Shown here one piece after another: positions 50,895-59,061 of a DNA stretch of 64,000 bases. This DNA comes from Streptomyces cellostaticus (lineage in GTDB: Bacteria; Actinomycetota; Actinomycetes; Streptomycetales; Streptomycetaceae): contig NZ_JALLIN010000024.1 of NCBI RefSeq assembly GCF_023630175.1, forward strand, positions 53,230 through 117,229, read 5' to 3'. Each line of letters opens with the position of its first letter. Position 1 is the stretch's first letter. The notes beneath the pieces are model-generated. The model made no database searches. It was not told where the DNA came from and saw only the letters and a list, made by a program, of their open reading frames with translations. Both the position numbers and the translations under genes were made by a program.

Positions 50895-51685
50895 TCGGCG
50901 CGTTGGACCTCGGCGTAACCGTGCTCGACACCAGCACCAACTACCTCCACTTCCGTTCGCACGAGGTTCTGGCACGGGTCGCCGGCGACCTGCTGCCGAA
51001 GTTCCATCTCTCCACCAAGGTGGGCTACTTCCCGGGCATCAGCGGGGCCGAACACTCCCTCGCCCCCGAACGACTGCACAACTCGGTGGAGGAAGCGGCC
51101 CGTGCCCTCGGGCGGGAGCCGGACCTGGTGTTCCTGCACAACCCGGAACACTCGCTCACGCCGGGCACCGCCCAGTCGAGCGAGGCCCTCGCCGAGGCGT
51201 GCGCAGCCCTCGCCAGTGCGACATCACGCGGGCTGTGCGCCGCGTGGGGCATCGCGACCTGGGACCCTACGGCGCTGCCACCTCTGGTCGACGCATCCGC
51301 ACCGAACCCCTCCACGCTCATGGTGCGGGCCGGCTTGCTGGTGGGCGTCGGAACACTCGATGCCGCCGAGGCCCTGATGGAGGCGTGGGGCCTGGGCACG
51401 GGCGCGATGTGGGGGATGAGCCCCTTCGGCGGCAGCATCAAGGCGCCGGTGTGGGCTCGGGTCGACTCCCGGGTCTTCCTGCGTGACGGCGGCGGGTACT
51501 CCCGTGCACAAGCGGCCTTCCGGGTGGCTTACCAACTGCCGAGCGTCGGCGCCGTAGCGGTCGGTACGGACGAACCCGCGCACCTAGGAGAACTCGTCGG
51601 CGCCCTGGCCGCCGTCCCCGACGAGCAGGCCGTCGCCGAGTACCGCACGCTGCTCCGTGACCGCCCGAGTACTCAGTCCGCCTGA
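50828..51685 (+). CDS. aldo/keto reductase in the candidate peptide locus
   Basis: A 285-aa NADPH-dependent TIM-barrel reductase. The catalytic tetrad can be seen: Asp in TVLDTSTNY, Tyr in the same motif, Lys in HLSTKVGYF and His in VFLHNPEHS. The end VGTDEPAHLGELV is typical. GTG 50828 is chosen because GAAGGAGGAACT stands directly before it, although it lies within the oxygenase gene; this is a clear case of an internal ribosome site and coupling. Compared with free AKRs the first beta-hairpin is short. Substrate is probably the modified peptide or a product of the oxygenase. Confidence 0.86.
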   Translation: MRDTDHRVVLGLHRSRHERRLLIGALDLGVTVLDTSTNYLHFRSHEVLARVAGDLLPKFHLSTKVGYFPGISGAEHSLAPERLHNSVEEAARALGREPDLVFLHNPEHSLTPGTAQSSEALAEACAALASATSRGLCAAWGIATWDPTALPPLVDASAPNPSTLMVRAGLLVGVGTLDAAEALMEAWGLGTGAMWGMSPFGGSIKAPVWARVDSRVFLRDGGGYSRAQAAFRVAYQLPSVGAVAVGTDEPAHLGELVGALAAVPDEQAVAEYRTLLRDRPSTQSA

Positions 51686-52530
51686 AGGTCTTGGAGGATC
51701 TGTTCCGCCATGTGCCGCGCAGGCTCCAGCCGGGGGTCCTGCGGGTGAGCGTCCGGGCCGAGGATCTTCGAGCACACGAAGAGCGTCATCAGCTTCCCGT
51801 CCCGGCTCGCGAAGTCTGCGCGCCGCTCCCGCAGTACGCGGTCCGCCAGAGCCGGGACGGCGAGCGAACTCGCCCACAGTGATGCGGAATCCAACCCACG
51901 TGGCGCGTTACCCCAGTCCTCCCAGTCGAAGAGAGAGAACGTCGGCGCGCTCATGTTGGCCCAGTTCAGGTCCGCATGGGCCGGCACCCACTGCTCAACG
52001 GTGGTGTCGAAGGAGTTGGGAAACGTGGCGCGGATGGTCCCGGTGACGAGGGCCTGCGTGATGGTCTCGGTGTCCGGTGAGGCCACGCGACTCGTCCGCT
52101 GTGCGGCGAGGGCGTCCAGCGAGGAGCTGAAGGCACGCCACCATTCGTCCGGGAGTTTGGGGTCTTCGCTCAGCACGGCGGTACCGACGGGGTCTCCGGG
52201 CAGGAGCTCTGTCTCGTCAGCCCGCCACATGACGGGCTCGTCTGCGTCCCGCCATACGACGCACGCCTGCCATTCGGGCTGGGCGATGCCGTTCAGACGA
52301 GCGGCGCACTCAGTGCCGTTCCACCCCTGATCGCCGATCTTGTCCACGAGGCGCCGCTCAACCCGAACCCAGGTGTCACGACCAGTTCGTGCACCCACGG
52401 AACGACGCTTGCGCACCACTGTGTCCCGGTCGAGCCGTGTCTGGAGTGATCGCTCGACCTGATCAAGAATCTCGTCGACCGGCTGCACTCGCAGATCGAC
52501 AGCCTGACCGGTGGGAACCGAGAGCGTCAT
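51673..52530 (-). CDS. aminoglycoside-phosphotransferase-like kinase
   Basis: A 285-aa protein whose C-terminal half has the APH catalytic loop HADLNWANM (Brenner motif HxDxxxxN, at ~aa 170) followed by FSLFDWEDWGNAPRGLDSA with the metal-binding Asp. The N-terminal lobe is poorly conserved. Substrates of this family range from antibiotics to small metabolites; none can be named. It converges on the AKR with a 13-base overlap of stops, so it may belong to the peptide locus or be a separate resistance-type cargo. ATG 52530 is chosen over the frame extension to 52578. Confidence 0.78.
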   Translation of the reverse strand: MTLSVPTGQAVDLRVQPVDEILDQVERSLQTRLDRDTVVRKRRSVGARTGRDTWVRVERRLVDKIGDQGWNGTECAARLNGIAQPEWQACVVWRDADEPVMWRADETELLPGDPVGTAVLSEDPKLPDEWWRAFSSSLDALAAQRTSRVASPDTETITQALVTGTIRATFPNSFDTTVEQWVPAHADLNWANMSAPTFSLFDWEDWGNAPRGLDSASLWASSLAVPALADRVLRERRADFASRDGKLMTLFVCSKILGPDAHPQDPRLEPARHMAEQILQDLQAD

Positions 52531-52654
52531 AGAGCGACGGTAGCAGCGTGGGATGCGCCGTGATGGTCCCTTTCGCACCGCCCATTCGTAGTCCCTGGCG
52601 ATCGCCTTGAGCGGCGTGCCGGACTACGCAGCGCACCGCTGTCGGCGCCACCTG

Positions 52655-54367
52655 TCACCTCCCGAGTCGGCGATGCTGTCCTGGTTCGGCCACGGGATTG
52701 GTCGACTGCGTGAGCGATGTGCCGGCGCCCATTGCCGGTGTCCAGGTGGTCGTCTTCCGCCGTGCCGCTTCGGCCCTGCGGTTGGGAGCGGGGTTACGGC
52801 TGGTGTGCTGGATGCGGGTGATCAGGACGCGGGCGGGCTGTCGGGCGGACGTGAGTTCACGCCGGTCGGCGGCTTCTTTGAGGAGCAGGTGGGGCTTGTG
52901 GCCGCCCTCTTCGGCATCGGCGAGGACAGTGGCAAGGGCTGGCCAGGTGGGGTCGGTGAGGATGCGGTCGGCGTGGTCGGGGACGGCGGCGCGTACGTCA
53001 TGGGCAAGGGTCCGTCGGACCTGTTCGCTGGGGTGGCGGCTGGTGAGCTTGTCGACGACAGGCGTGAGGGCGTGATCGGCGGCGTTCTGGAGGTGGTGGA
53101 GGGCCGTGCGGGCGGCTTTGGCCTGGTGGGCGTGGTTCCTCGCCTCGTGCCAGCGGGTGGCGACGATCGTGGCCCAGACGAGGGCGGCCAGCAGAGCCGC
53201 CAAGGCACTGCCGTCGGGGCCGGTGGCCGTGTGAGCGATGTCGCGGGCCGCCCGACGCAGGGTGTGGGCGGCCTGGTTCTCGGCCCGAATCTGGGAGCGC
53301 TGCGCGCGGGCGAATGCCCGTGAAGCGGCTCGTAGGTCGGCACGGAAGTGGTCAGGGGCCATCTGAGCGCTGGCCTCGATGAGTTCGCCGAGCGCCGTGA
53401 TGTGGGCCTGGGCGTGGGTGTCGTCGGCCATGTCGGAGTGGAGGGTGTCGAGAGCGTCGGTGGCCTGGTGCCAGGGGGTGGTTAGTCGCTCTCGGCGGGC
53501 AGTGGGGTATTCCTCTGGCCCGGTGGTTTCCAGGCGGGCCTTGAGCTTGGGGAAGGTGAGGTCGGGAGCGATCTTTCCACCGGGGTGGAAGATCTGTTCG
53601 CCGTCCTTGTTGAGGTCGCCGGGGCGGCCGACGGCATAGCCGAGGAGGTCTCCGGACGGTCCGCGGCGCGGCTTGACCGCGATGCCGTCGGCTTCGAGAT
53701 AGGCGAGGAGTTCCTCGGCGCTGCCGGCATGAGGGATGGCGGCGCGGATACGGTCCTGGAGCCAGTCGCGGCTGGTCTCCTTCCAGCCGAGGCGTTCGGC
53801 CTTGTGCATCTCCACTTGGGTGGGGCGGCGTCCGGCGGTGCGGTCGCCCTTCTTCAATTGGCGTAGGCCGTAATCGGTCTCAATCTGGCGGCAGGCGTCG
53901 CCGATCCGGATGCCGCTGTCGTGGAGCTTGGGCCGACGGCCGTCCTCGCGGACGGTGGTGGCGAGGATGTGGATGTGGTCGTCCGCATGGCGTACAGCGA
54001 TCCACCGGCACGCCAGGTCGTCTCCGGGCGGAGCGATGCCGGCGGCTTCGACGATCCGCTGGGCGATGTCAGCCCACTCGGCGTCGGAGAGGTGCCGGTC
54101 CTCGGGGGCTGCGCGGACGGGGCAGTGCCAGACGTGGTCGGTGACGTGCCTTCCGAACTCGCCGTTCCGAAGGTGAACGGGCTCGTCGAGGTGGCGGGCA
54201 AGCTGGGTGAGGGTGGCGTCCTGGTCGCGGCCTGGGTCGGGCATGCCGAGCATGGCGAAGCCCGCGACGATGTGCGGGTCGAGATGTTCGTCATGACGGC
54301 CGGGTCCGTAGAGGTATGCGAGCAGGCCGCGAGTGTTGGCTCCGGCCGGTTTGATGGCGGCGATCAC
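52655..54367 (-). CDS. mobA: MobA-type relaxase (MOBP-like)
   Basis: Nicks oriT and leads single-stranded transfer of mobile DNA. The 570-aa protein has the relaxase core in its first ~200 residues: HVWHCPVRAAPEDRHLSD, and the metal-binding triad RHADDHIHILAT at ~aa 126-137 (HxDxxHxH). The rest is helical and Arg/Ala-rich with one hydrophobic stretch near aa 400 (SALAALLAALVWATIVATRW). It overlaps mobC by four bases. Actinomycete integrative elements usually transfer by a TraB/FtsK pump instead, so a relaxase here is notable. Confidence 0.88.
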   Translation of the reverse strand: MIAAIKPAGANTRGLLAYLYGPGRHDEHLDPHIVAGFAMLGMPDPGRDQDATLTQLARHLDEPVHLRNGEFGRHVTDHVWHCPVRAAPEDRHLSDAEWADIAQRIVEAAGIAPPGDDLACRWIAVRHADDHIHILATTVREDGRRPKLHDSGIRIGDACRQIETDYGLRQLKKGDRTAGRRPTQVEMHKAERLGWKETSRDWLQDRIRAAIPHAGSAEELLAYLEADGIAVKPRRGPSGDLLGYAVGRPGDLNKDGEQIFHPGGKIAPDLTFPKLKARLETTGPEEYPTARRERLTTPWHQATDALDTLHSDMADDTHAQAHITALGELIEASAQMAPDHFRADLRAASRAFARAQRSQIRAENQAAHTLRRAARDIAHTATGPDGSALAALLAALVWATIVATRWHEARNHAHQAKAARTALHHLQNAADHALTPVVDKLTSRHPSEQVRRTLAHDVRAAVPDHADRILTDPTWPALATVLADAEEGGHKPHLLLKEAADRRELTSARQPARVLITRIQHTSRNPAPNRRAEAARRKTTTWTPAMGAGTSLTQSTNPVAEPGQHRRLGR

Positions 54368-55137
54368 GTGGCCTGGTCCTTCCTGAATTCGGCGGGTTCG
54401 CGCAGGGCCTCGGCTATCAGCTCCAGCAGGTGGTGCAGCTCATCGAGACGGTGACGTAGGTCAGGTGGGGTGAGGTCGCTGTTGAGGGCACGGGCGATCT
54501 GGTTGACGTTGACGCCGATCCGGTTGAGTTCGCGCAGCACCTGGGCGCGGAACATGTGGGTGCGGCGGCGGTCCTCGGACAGCGGCAGGTTCGCTGTGAA
54601 CCGACCGTTGATGAAGGCGAGGACGATGTCGGCGGCGAAGCCGGATTCCCCTTTGTAGCCGTGCTCGGCGGCAGCCTCCTGGAGCGAGGCGTTCTCGTCG
54701 CCGGTGAAGCGCAGCGGGCCGACGCGGACGGTCCGCTTGGTGCCGGTGAAACGGCGAATCGCCGGCTGCACGCTCTGCACGGCTGCCTCGCCAGCCGTCG
54801 GCTCGACGGCAGACGGGGAACGGAGGATCTGTTGCTGTACGGCGTGAAGCTTGTCCGAGTCGGGGCCGCCCTCGGCTCCGACCTCCCGGCTCGGCACCCC
54901 CTGGCGCTGGGCCGTCTCCGCCTCCCCCGGGGCGGAGACCCACGAAGACCGGCCTTGAGTCGGACTCGGGGTACTACTGGCTCCGCCAGGGGCCGTCCGT
55001 CCGAACGCCCGCCGCAGACGCGACAGCAGCGTAGGGGACTGCGGCGAGACAGGTGGCTCAACAGGAGTGTCGTCAGGTAGGCGCTGGCTGTGCTGCAAAG
55101 GAAGATGCTCCAGGTACGACTCGGCGAACAGGGTCAC
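54364..55137 (-). CDS. mobC: MobC-like relaxosome accessory protein
   Basis: A 257-aa protein. The C-terminal ~110 residues form a MobC domain: AAEHGYKGESGFAADIVLAFI (ribbon-helix-helix-like start), FRAQVLRELNRIGVNVNQIARALN (the MobC signature, key NRIGVNVNQIARALN) and a closing helix. The first ~130 residues are Pro/Ser-rich and disordered. MobC binds oriT beside the relaxase. Its stop overlaps the mobA start by four bases. GTG start at 55137. Confidence 0.87.
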   Translation of the reverse strand: MTLFAESYLEHLPLQHSQRLPDDTPVEPPVSPQSPTLLSRLRRAFGRTAPGGASSTPSPTQGRSSWVSAPGEAETAQRQGVPSREVGAEGGPDSDKLHAVQQQILRSPSAVEPTAGEAAVQSVQPAIRRFTGTKRTVRVGPLRFTGDENASLQEAAAEHGYKGESGFAADIVLAFINGRFTANLPLSEDRRRTHMFRAQVLRELNRIGVNVNQIARALNSDLTPPDLRHRLDELHHLLELIAEALREPAEFRKDQAT

Positions 55138-55184
55138 GGCGTCTACGCAACGCGGCCATCACGTTGCCCAGGCGGTTGGCAGGT

Positions 55185-55219
55185 GCTCGGGTGACCGGAA
55201 GGGTTCCGGTCACCCGAGC
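55185..55219. other. perfect 16-bp hairpin upstream of mobC: oriT or terminator candidate
   Basis: GCTCGGGTGACCGGAA and its exact complement are separated by only GGG. It lies 47 bases upstream of mobC and 11 bases after the DUF2637 stop. Relaxase genes often stand next to their oriT with such inverted repeats; the alternative is a terminator for the DUF2637 gene. Confidence 0.5.
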
Positions 55220-55229
55220 AGGGCCGGTG

Positions 55230-56084
55230 TCAGCGCTTGGAGACTTCGATGCCGGTGGCTTCGAGCTCCGGCCGAAGCAGTTCCATGACTTCGGTCTGCC
55301 GCTCGCTGCCGATCGTCAGGTCTCGGTCTTTCACGGCCGCTCGGAGCAGGCCGCGCGTGAGTTTGCCGTGCTGGTGACCGGTGGCCCGGCCGATGTCCGC
55401 CAGTTCGGCGATGGTGGCTTTCGGCGGACGACCACCGGCCGGTTTGGATTTGGGGACCTTGGACCTGGGTTCCGTCCGTTCGTCTCCGAAGGTTTGCGGG
55501 TCGTCGGCAGCGGCTTCCTGCCGTAGGCCGGCACTGAGGTCACCGACCGGCCGGTTCCGCGCGTGTTCGGAACCGGTGTCCTCTGAGTCGCCAGCCGGTG
55601 CCACGAGCTGGTGTATCTGTCGCATCAGGACGCCGAAGGCGACCATCGCGGCGGCCGGAGGAACGGCAGCGACCACGTAGTCGAGGAGCGGGACGCTGCG
55701 TACATTGTCCGTGCCGCTGACCCCGGCGACGTTCAACGTGATGGAGCCGATCGATCCGGCCGCGGTGACGGCGATCGCCCAGTGGTCGGTTGTACGCCGC
55801 AGCGCAGCGCGCAGCATGAGGAGTTCGCCTGCGACGATGAATGCGTCCAGCGTGGCGGGCCAGGCCCACCGGCGGATGGGGGACGCACCCAGCCCGTGCT
55901 GGCCGGCGACGTCGGCGAGGTGCGCGTAGGACAGCCAGAACGCTCCGGCTGTCAGGGCGACGATGACGATGCCAGCCGCGCCGAGTGCGAGCTGCTCGGC
56001 GTCAACAAGCTTCTGCGACTGCCCTTCAGTGCGAGCGTCATCTCGTAGCTGAGGTGATGGCGTGGTGAGGTGCGGGGCGGTCAA
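55230..56084 (-). CDS. DUF2637 (Spd-like) membrane protein
   Basis: A 284-aa protein with four hydrophobic helices in aa ~30-165 (AAGIVIVALTAGAFWLSYAHLA, PATLDAFIVAGELLMLRAAL, AVTAAGSIGSITLNVAGV, YVVAAVPPAAAMVAFGVL) of the DUF2637 family, common on actinomycete plasmids and integrative elements and linked to intramycelial spread. The C-terminal ~120 residues are hydrophilic with a DNA-binding-like GRPPKATIAELADIGRATG segment. TTG 56084 is chosen because GAGGAG stands 8 bases upstream; the longer frame to 56165 lacks a site. Confidence 0.82.
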   Translation of the reverse strand: MTAPHLTTPSPQLRDDARTEGQSQKLVDAEQLALGAAGIVIVALTAGAFWLSYAHLADVAGQHGLGASPIRRWAWPATLDAFIVAGELLMLRAALRRTTDHWAIAVTAAGSIGSITLNVAGVSGTDNVRSVPLLDYVVAAVPPAAAMVAFGVLMRQIHQLVAPAGDSEDTGSEHARNRPVGDLSAGLRQEAAADDPQTFGDERTEPRSKVPKSKPAGGRPPKATIAELADIGRATGHQHGKLTRGLLRAAVKDRDLTIGSERQTEVMELLRPELEATGIEVSKR

Positions 56085-56508
56085 GCGGGAAGCTCCTCGG
56101 GATAGCTGTATGTGGCGTCTTTGCCGTCTCGGCCGTTGCACGTGCAGGTCAGCGCGGGACGGCAACGCTTGGGAAGTGCCGTCTCGGAGGGGGCAGCACC
56201 AGCGTCTTGTCCCGACTCGGGACAGGGAAGCGGCAGCTTCCGGTCCAGTTCTGTCCGGTGGGGGGCTGCACCCGCCGGGACGGCCGCGTTGCGGTAACCG
56301 TCCCGGTGAGCAGGACTGTGAGCTGCGGTGATACGGCGAGGACGCTTGGGACGGGGCAAGACGGATCTGGACGCTGCCCCCTTGGCTGGCTAACGTGCGG
56401 AGACGCGTGCGTTGCCGTCTTGCCCTCGGCTGCCGTCTTGCCGGTGTGTGCCCTGACCTGCGAGATCACGGCAGGGACGGCAAGTACGGCAAACCTGGGA
56501 GGTGAGGG
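56085..56508. repeat. non-coding region with dispersed TGCCGTC repeats (iteron-like)
   Basis: About 420 bases without a credible gene. TGCCGTC or its complement occurs at 56122, 56158 (inverted), 56177, 56413, 56431 and 56476 (inverted), in two clusters, with many TTGCC/GGCAA words around. It lies between the DUF3631 ATPase and DUF2637 genes and could be a replication origin, a plasmid-type operator array, or the promoter of the mob genes. Confidence 0.5.
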
Positions 56509-57801
56509 TCAGCCTTCGCCACGACGGGCGTCGACTGGGTGGACGCTGGGGCAGTACCGTCGCCACGCGTCGAGGAACTTGTTGCGCATGTAGCCCTTGC
56601 GCTGGGACCGGTCGGCCATGCGCACGTTGCCGGGCCGGATGCCGTAGTCGCGCAGCATCCCGCTGAGTTCCCGGGAGGTCAGGCCGTAGCGCCCTCGCTC
56701 TCCCCACGGGGCTTCGGCGTCGGCGTTCAGGTAATGCAGGAGGTCCTCGGTGGAGAGGCTGTCCGCCTCCCGCTGGGCGAAGAAGACCCGCCGGATGTCG
56801 GCGAGGATGCGCGCCCCGCTGGGGTGCTCGCCCTCGGCCGCCACCTCGGCGGCGACCATTCGCGCGCACGCGATCCGCGCGAGCCGTGGCCAGCGACCGC
56901 CTGCCAGGTCGGCGACGATCACCAGGGGTTCCCATGTATCGGCAGCTCGGTCCTCGACCGGCATGTCCGGCTCCAGGCTCGCGGCGTCCTCCAACAGCGG
57001 GAGGGCCCAGATACGGATGCGGTCGCGCAGCTCGTGCAGGGCTGGGATGTCGCGTCGCGAGCGGAAGGGTTTGACCTTCTCGCCCTCGGCCCTGCGGCGC
57101 ATGCGAATGACGACCGACCGATCCATGACCGTGTCCGGCAGGTCTCCGATGCCCGCGATGGCCGCCATGGCGAAGGTGGCGAACCTGTGCGGGGTGTGGT
57201 CGTTGCCTACGACCCGGGTGACGTACCGGCCGCGCTGGTGTCCGGCGTTGAGCAGGCCGCGTGTCTCCTCGTTCTTCTCCGCGACCTTGGGTCCGAAGAT
57301 GGTGTCGGCCTCGTCCACCAGCAGCGTCGGCGGCTCTTCCTCGTTGATCGATCGGAAGATGGCCGCTGGTGTGGTGTTGATGGTGAGCATCGGCTCGTGG
57401 ACCGTTTCGGTCAGCACGTCCAGGAGCCGCGACTTCCCGCACCTCTTCGCAGGCCCCACCACTGCCAGCCGTGGGGCGTGCTGCCACGCGGGCTGGAGCT
57501 GCGTTGCCGCCACCCACAGGGTGATCGCGTCCAGCGCCTCGGATGAGGGCGGGATCACGAACTGGGCTATCTGAGAGCGAAGTTCGTCCAGCAGCTCCGA
57601 GCCCGGTGTCGGCTCCGCGTCAGGGATGGACTCCAGGCCCCTCGCCGGATCTGCCTCGCTGCCCCTGCCGTCGTCCGGGTCCGCTGTGGAACCGTCAGCC
57701 CGCGCGGAGCGCGGGTGGGTGTCGGGCTGGCCGGGGATGGCCGTGGCGGGCCAGGCCGCTCGGGCAGGGGCGGAATAGTAGTCGGGGTTCTCGGGTTGCA
57801 C
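56509..57801 (-). CDS. DUF3631 P-loop ATPase, probable replication protein
   Basis: A 430-aa protein of the DUF3631 family found on Streptomyces integrative elements, where it often stands in the replication module as a helicase/primase-like factor. Walker A is VVGPAKRCGKSRLLDVL at ~aa 113-129, Walker B LLVDEADTIFG near aa 158, and ATFAMAAIAGIGDLPDTVMDRS (arginine-finger region, key TVMDRSVVIRMRRR) follows. The C-terminus has a winged-helix-like part (GRYGLTSRELSGMLRDYGIRP). GTG 57801 follows GAGGAGGAG by 9 bases; the longer open frame is not supported. A bifunctional primase domain is absent. Confidence 0.83.
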   Translation of the reverse strand: MQPENPDYYSAPARAAWPATAIPGQPDTHPRSARADGSTADPDDGRGSEADPARGLESIPDAEPTPGSELLDELRSQIAQFVIPPSSEALDAITLWVAATQLQPAWQHAPRLAVVGPAKRCGKSRLLDVLTETVHEPMLTINTTPAAIFRSINEEEPPTLLVDEADTIFGPKVAEKNEETRGLLNAGHQRGRYVTRVVGNDHTPHRFATFAMAAIAGIGDLPDTVMDRSVVIRMRRRAEGEKVKPFRSRRDIPALHELRDRIRIWALPLLEDAASLEPDMPVEDRAADTWEPLVIVADLAGGRWPRLARIACARMVAAEVAAEGEHPSGARILADIRRVFFAQREADSLSTEDLLHYLNADAEAPWGERGRYGLTSRELSGMLRDYGIRPGNVRMADRSQRKGYMRNKFLDAWRRYCPSVHPVDARRGEG

Positions 57802-58034
57802 TGGGTGGCTCCTCCTCTGGCGGTGTCGGGCTTGCACGCCCCTGCCGCCGGGTCGGTTCTCATCGAATTGCTGGGGAGTCTCGGGGCCTCCGGCGTTGCA
57901 CCGCCGGAGGCTCTCCCTCTTCTCGCGGGCTTCTCGGCACCGCGAGCGACCACGGACAGTACGTCCACGTCGCGCCACAGTCCAGCGTTTCTGTGTCAGC
58001 TCAGCGCAGAAGCGGTTACCGTACGTCAGACGCT
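57802..58034. other. gap between the excisionase and DUF3631 genes
   Basis: About 230 bases in which neither strand shows a convincing gene; it should contain only the leader of the DUF3631 gene. Confidence 0.4.
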
Positions 58035-58265
58035 TCACGCTGCCAGGCCCAGCAAGGCCAGCAGGTCTGTGGTCACTACCCGGTAGGCATTCCCGAGCCG
58101 AAGCACCTTGCACGGGTACTGGCCGCGCTTGGCCAGCTCGTACCCCTTGCTCCGACCGAGCCCCAGCGCCCGATTGCCCGTCTCCAGGTCAACAGCGACA
58201 GGGAGCCCCAGAAGCTCCTCGCGGCTCATCCCCTTCGCTCGACCCGCCTCTTCATCCTCGCGCAT
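58035..58265 (-). CDS. xis: excisionase / MerR-type helix-turn-helix protein
   Basis: A ~76-aa DNA-binding protein: LPVAVDLETGNRALGLGRSKGYELAKRG (HTH, key ALGLGRSKGYELAKRG) and PCKVLRLGNAYRVVTTDLLALLG (wing). This is the excisionase type that bends att DNA and drives the integrase toward excision in Streptomyces integrative elements. ATG 58265 follows GGAG; ATG codons at 58280 and 58292 are alternatives. It is transcribed away from the integrase and its regulator, so integration and excision can be switched from the 58266-58359 promoter region. Confidence 0.85.
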   Translation of the reverse strand: MREDEEAGRAKGMSREELLGLPVAVDLETGNRALGLGRSKGYELAKRGQYPCKVLRLGNAYRVVTTDLLALLGLAA

Positions 58266-58325
58266 GCGCACTCCATCCATGACTGAGCCCACGGCGAACG
58301 CGACCTACGCGCCCGTCTCCAGGTC

Positions 58326-58353
58326 TTGGAATCAACGCTAAGCGAGCTAATGT
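58326..58353 (+). promoter_or_regulatory. promoter of the XRE-integrase pair, leaderless
   Basis: TTGGAA (58326-58331) and TAATGT (58348-58353) with a 16-base spacer; the ATG at 58360 is about where transcription should start. No Shine-Dalgarno is seen, which fits leaderless translation. Confidence 0.6.
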
Positions 58354-58359
58354 GTCTCT

Positions 58360-59061
58360 ATGACACAGCACCGTAGTCACCATGGATCAAAGAAGGCCGA
58401 CGACGAGGACGACATCCCGGAGTGGGTGGACCAGGTCATGTCCACCGTGGCCGGCGAGGTCCGCAGACGACGGAAGGAACTGGGTTGGAGCGCGCAGGAC
58501 TTGGCCGACAAGTGCGCGGAGATCGGCCACCCGATCCCTCGCAATGTCATCGCCAACATGGAGTCAGGACGCCGCTCCAACCTCCCTTTGGTCGACGTCA
58601 TCGTGCTGGCCGAAGCACTGAACACCCCGCCCATCTGCCTCGTCTATCCCGTCGGCTACGTCGATGACGTGCAGCGACTCCCGCTCCAGCACCCCACCAC
58701 GTCGATGGACGCGCTGCGCCGGTTCACCGGGGAGGAGACCGATCTCGGAGCGGACGACGACATGCTCCGCTACTTCCGCGCTCACCACGCCGCCCAAGAG
58801 CGACTGCGCAGCGCGCAGCTCGACGAGGAGCGTGCCCGCTACGACGCCGCGACCGCCCCGAACACCGACCGAAAGGCCGAGGCCCTCCGCGCCCAAGCGC
58901 GCGCCGCCGAGGCGGCCGACGAGGCCAAGAGTCGCCTGCACAGAATCCGCGCCTTCATCCAGGAAGAGGGCGTCACGCCCCCATTCCTCTGGCCCGACGT
59001 GGTCAGCGCGATCGAAATGCCCGGGAGCGATCCCGACACGACTGAGGAGAATGATCTTTGA
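58360..59061 (+). CDS. XRE-family regulator upstream of integrase
   Basis: A 233-aa repressor-like protein. The HTH is at aa ~35-90 (RRKELGWSAQDLADKCAEIG and NVIANMESGRRSNLPLVDVIVLAEAL as key parts). The middle to C-terminal part (aa ~130-200) is a charged coiled coil. It overlaps the integrase start (stop TGA at 59059-59061 within TTGA), so the two are translated together. Probably controls the divergent xis gene and its own operon. Confidence 0.87.
   Translation: MTQHRSHHGSKKADDEDDIPEWVDQVMSTVAGEVRRRRKELGWSAQDLADKCAEIGHPIPRNVIANMESGRRSNLPLVDVIVLAEALNTPPICLVYPVGYVDDVQRLPLQHPTTSMDALRRFTGEETDLGADDDMLRYFRAHHAAQERLRSAQLDEERARYDAATAPNTDRKAEALRAQARAAEAADEAKSRLHRIRAFIQEEGVTPPFLWPDVVSAIEMPGSDPDTTEENDL

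Noticed and set aside
56149..56469. Small minus-strand frame between the DUF3631 and DUF2637 genes
   Set aside because: Low-complexity Pro/Thr/Arg product with no ribosome site; the repeats in this stretch look like DNA sites rather than coding sequence.
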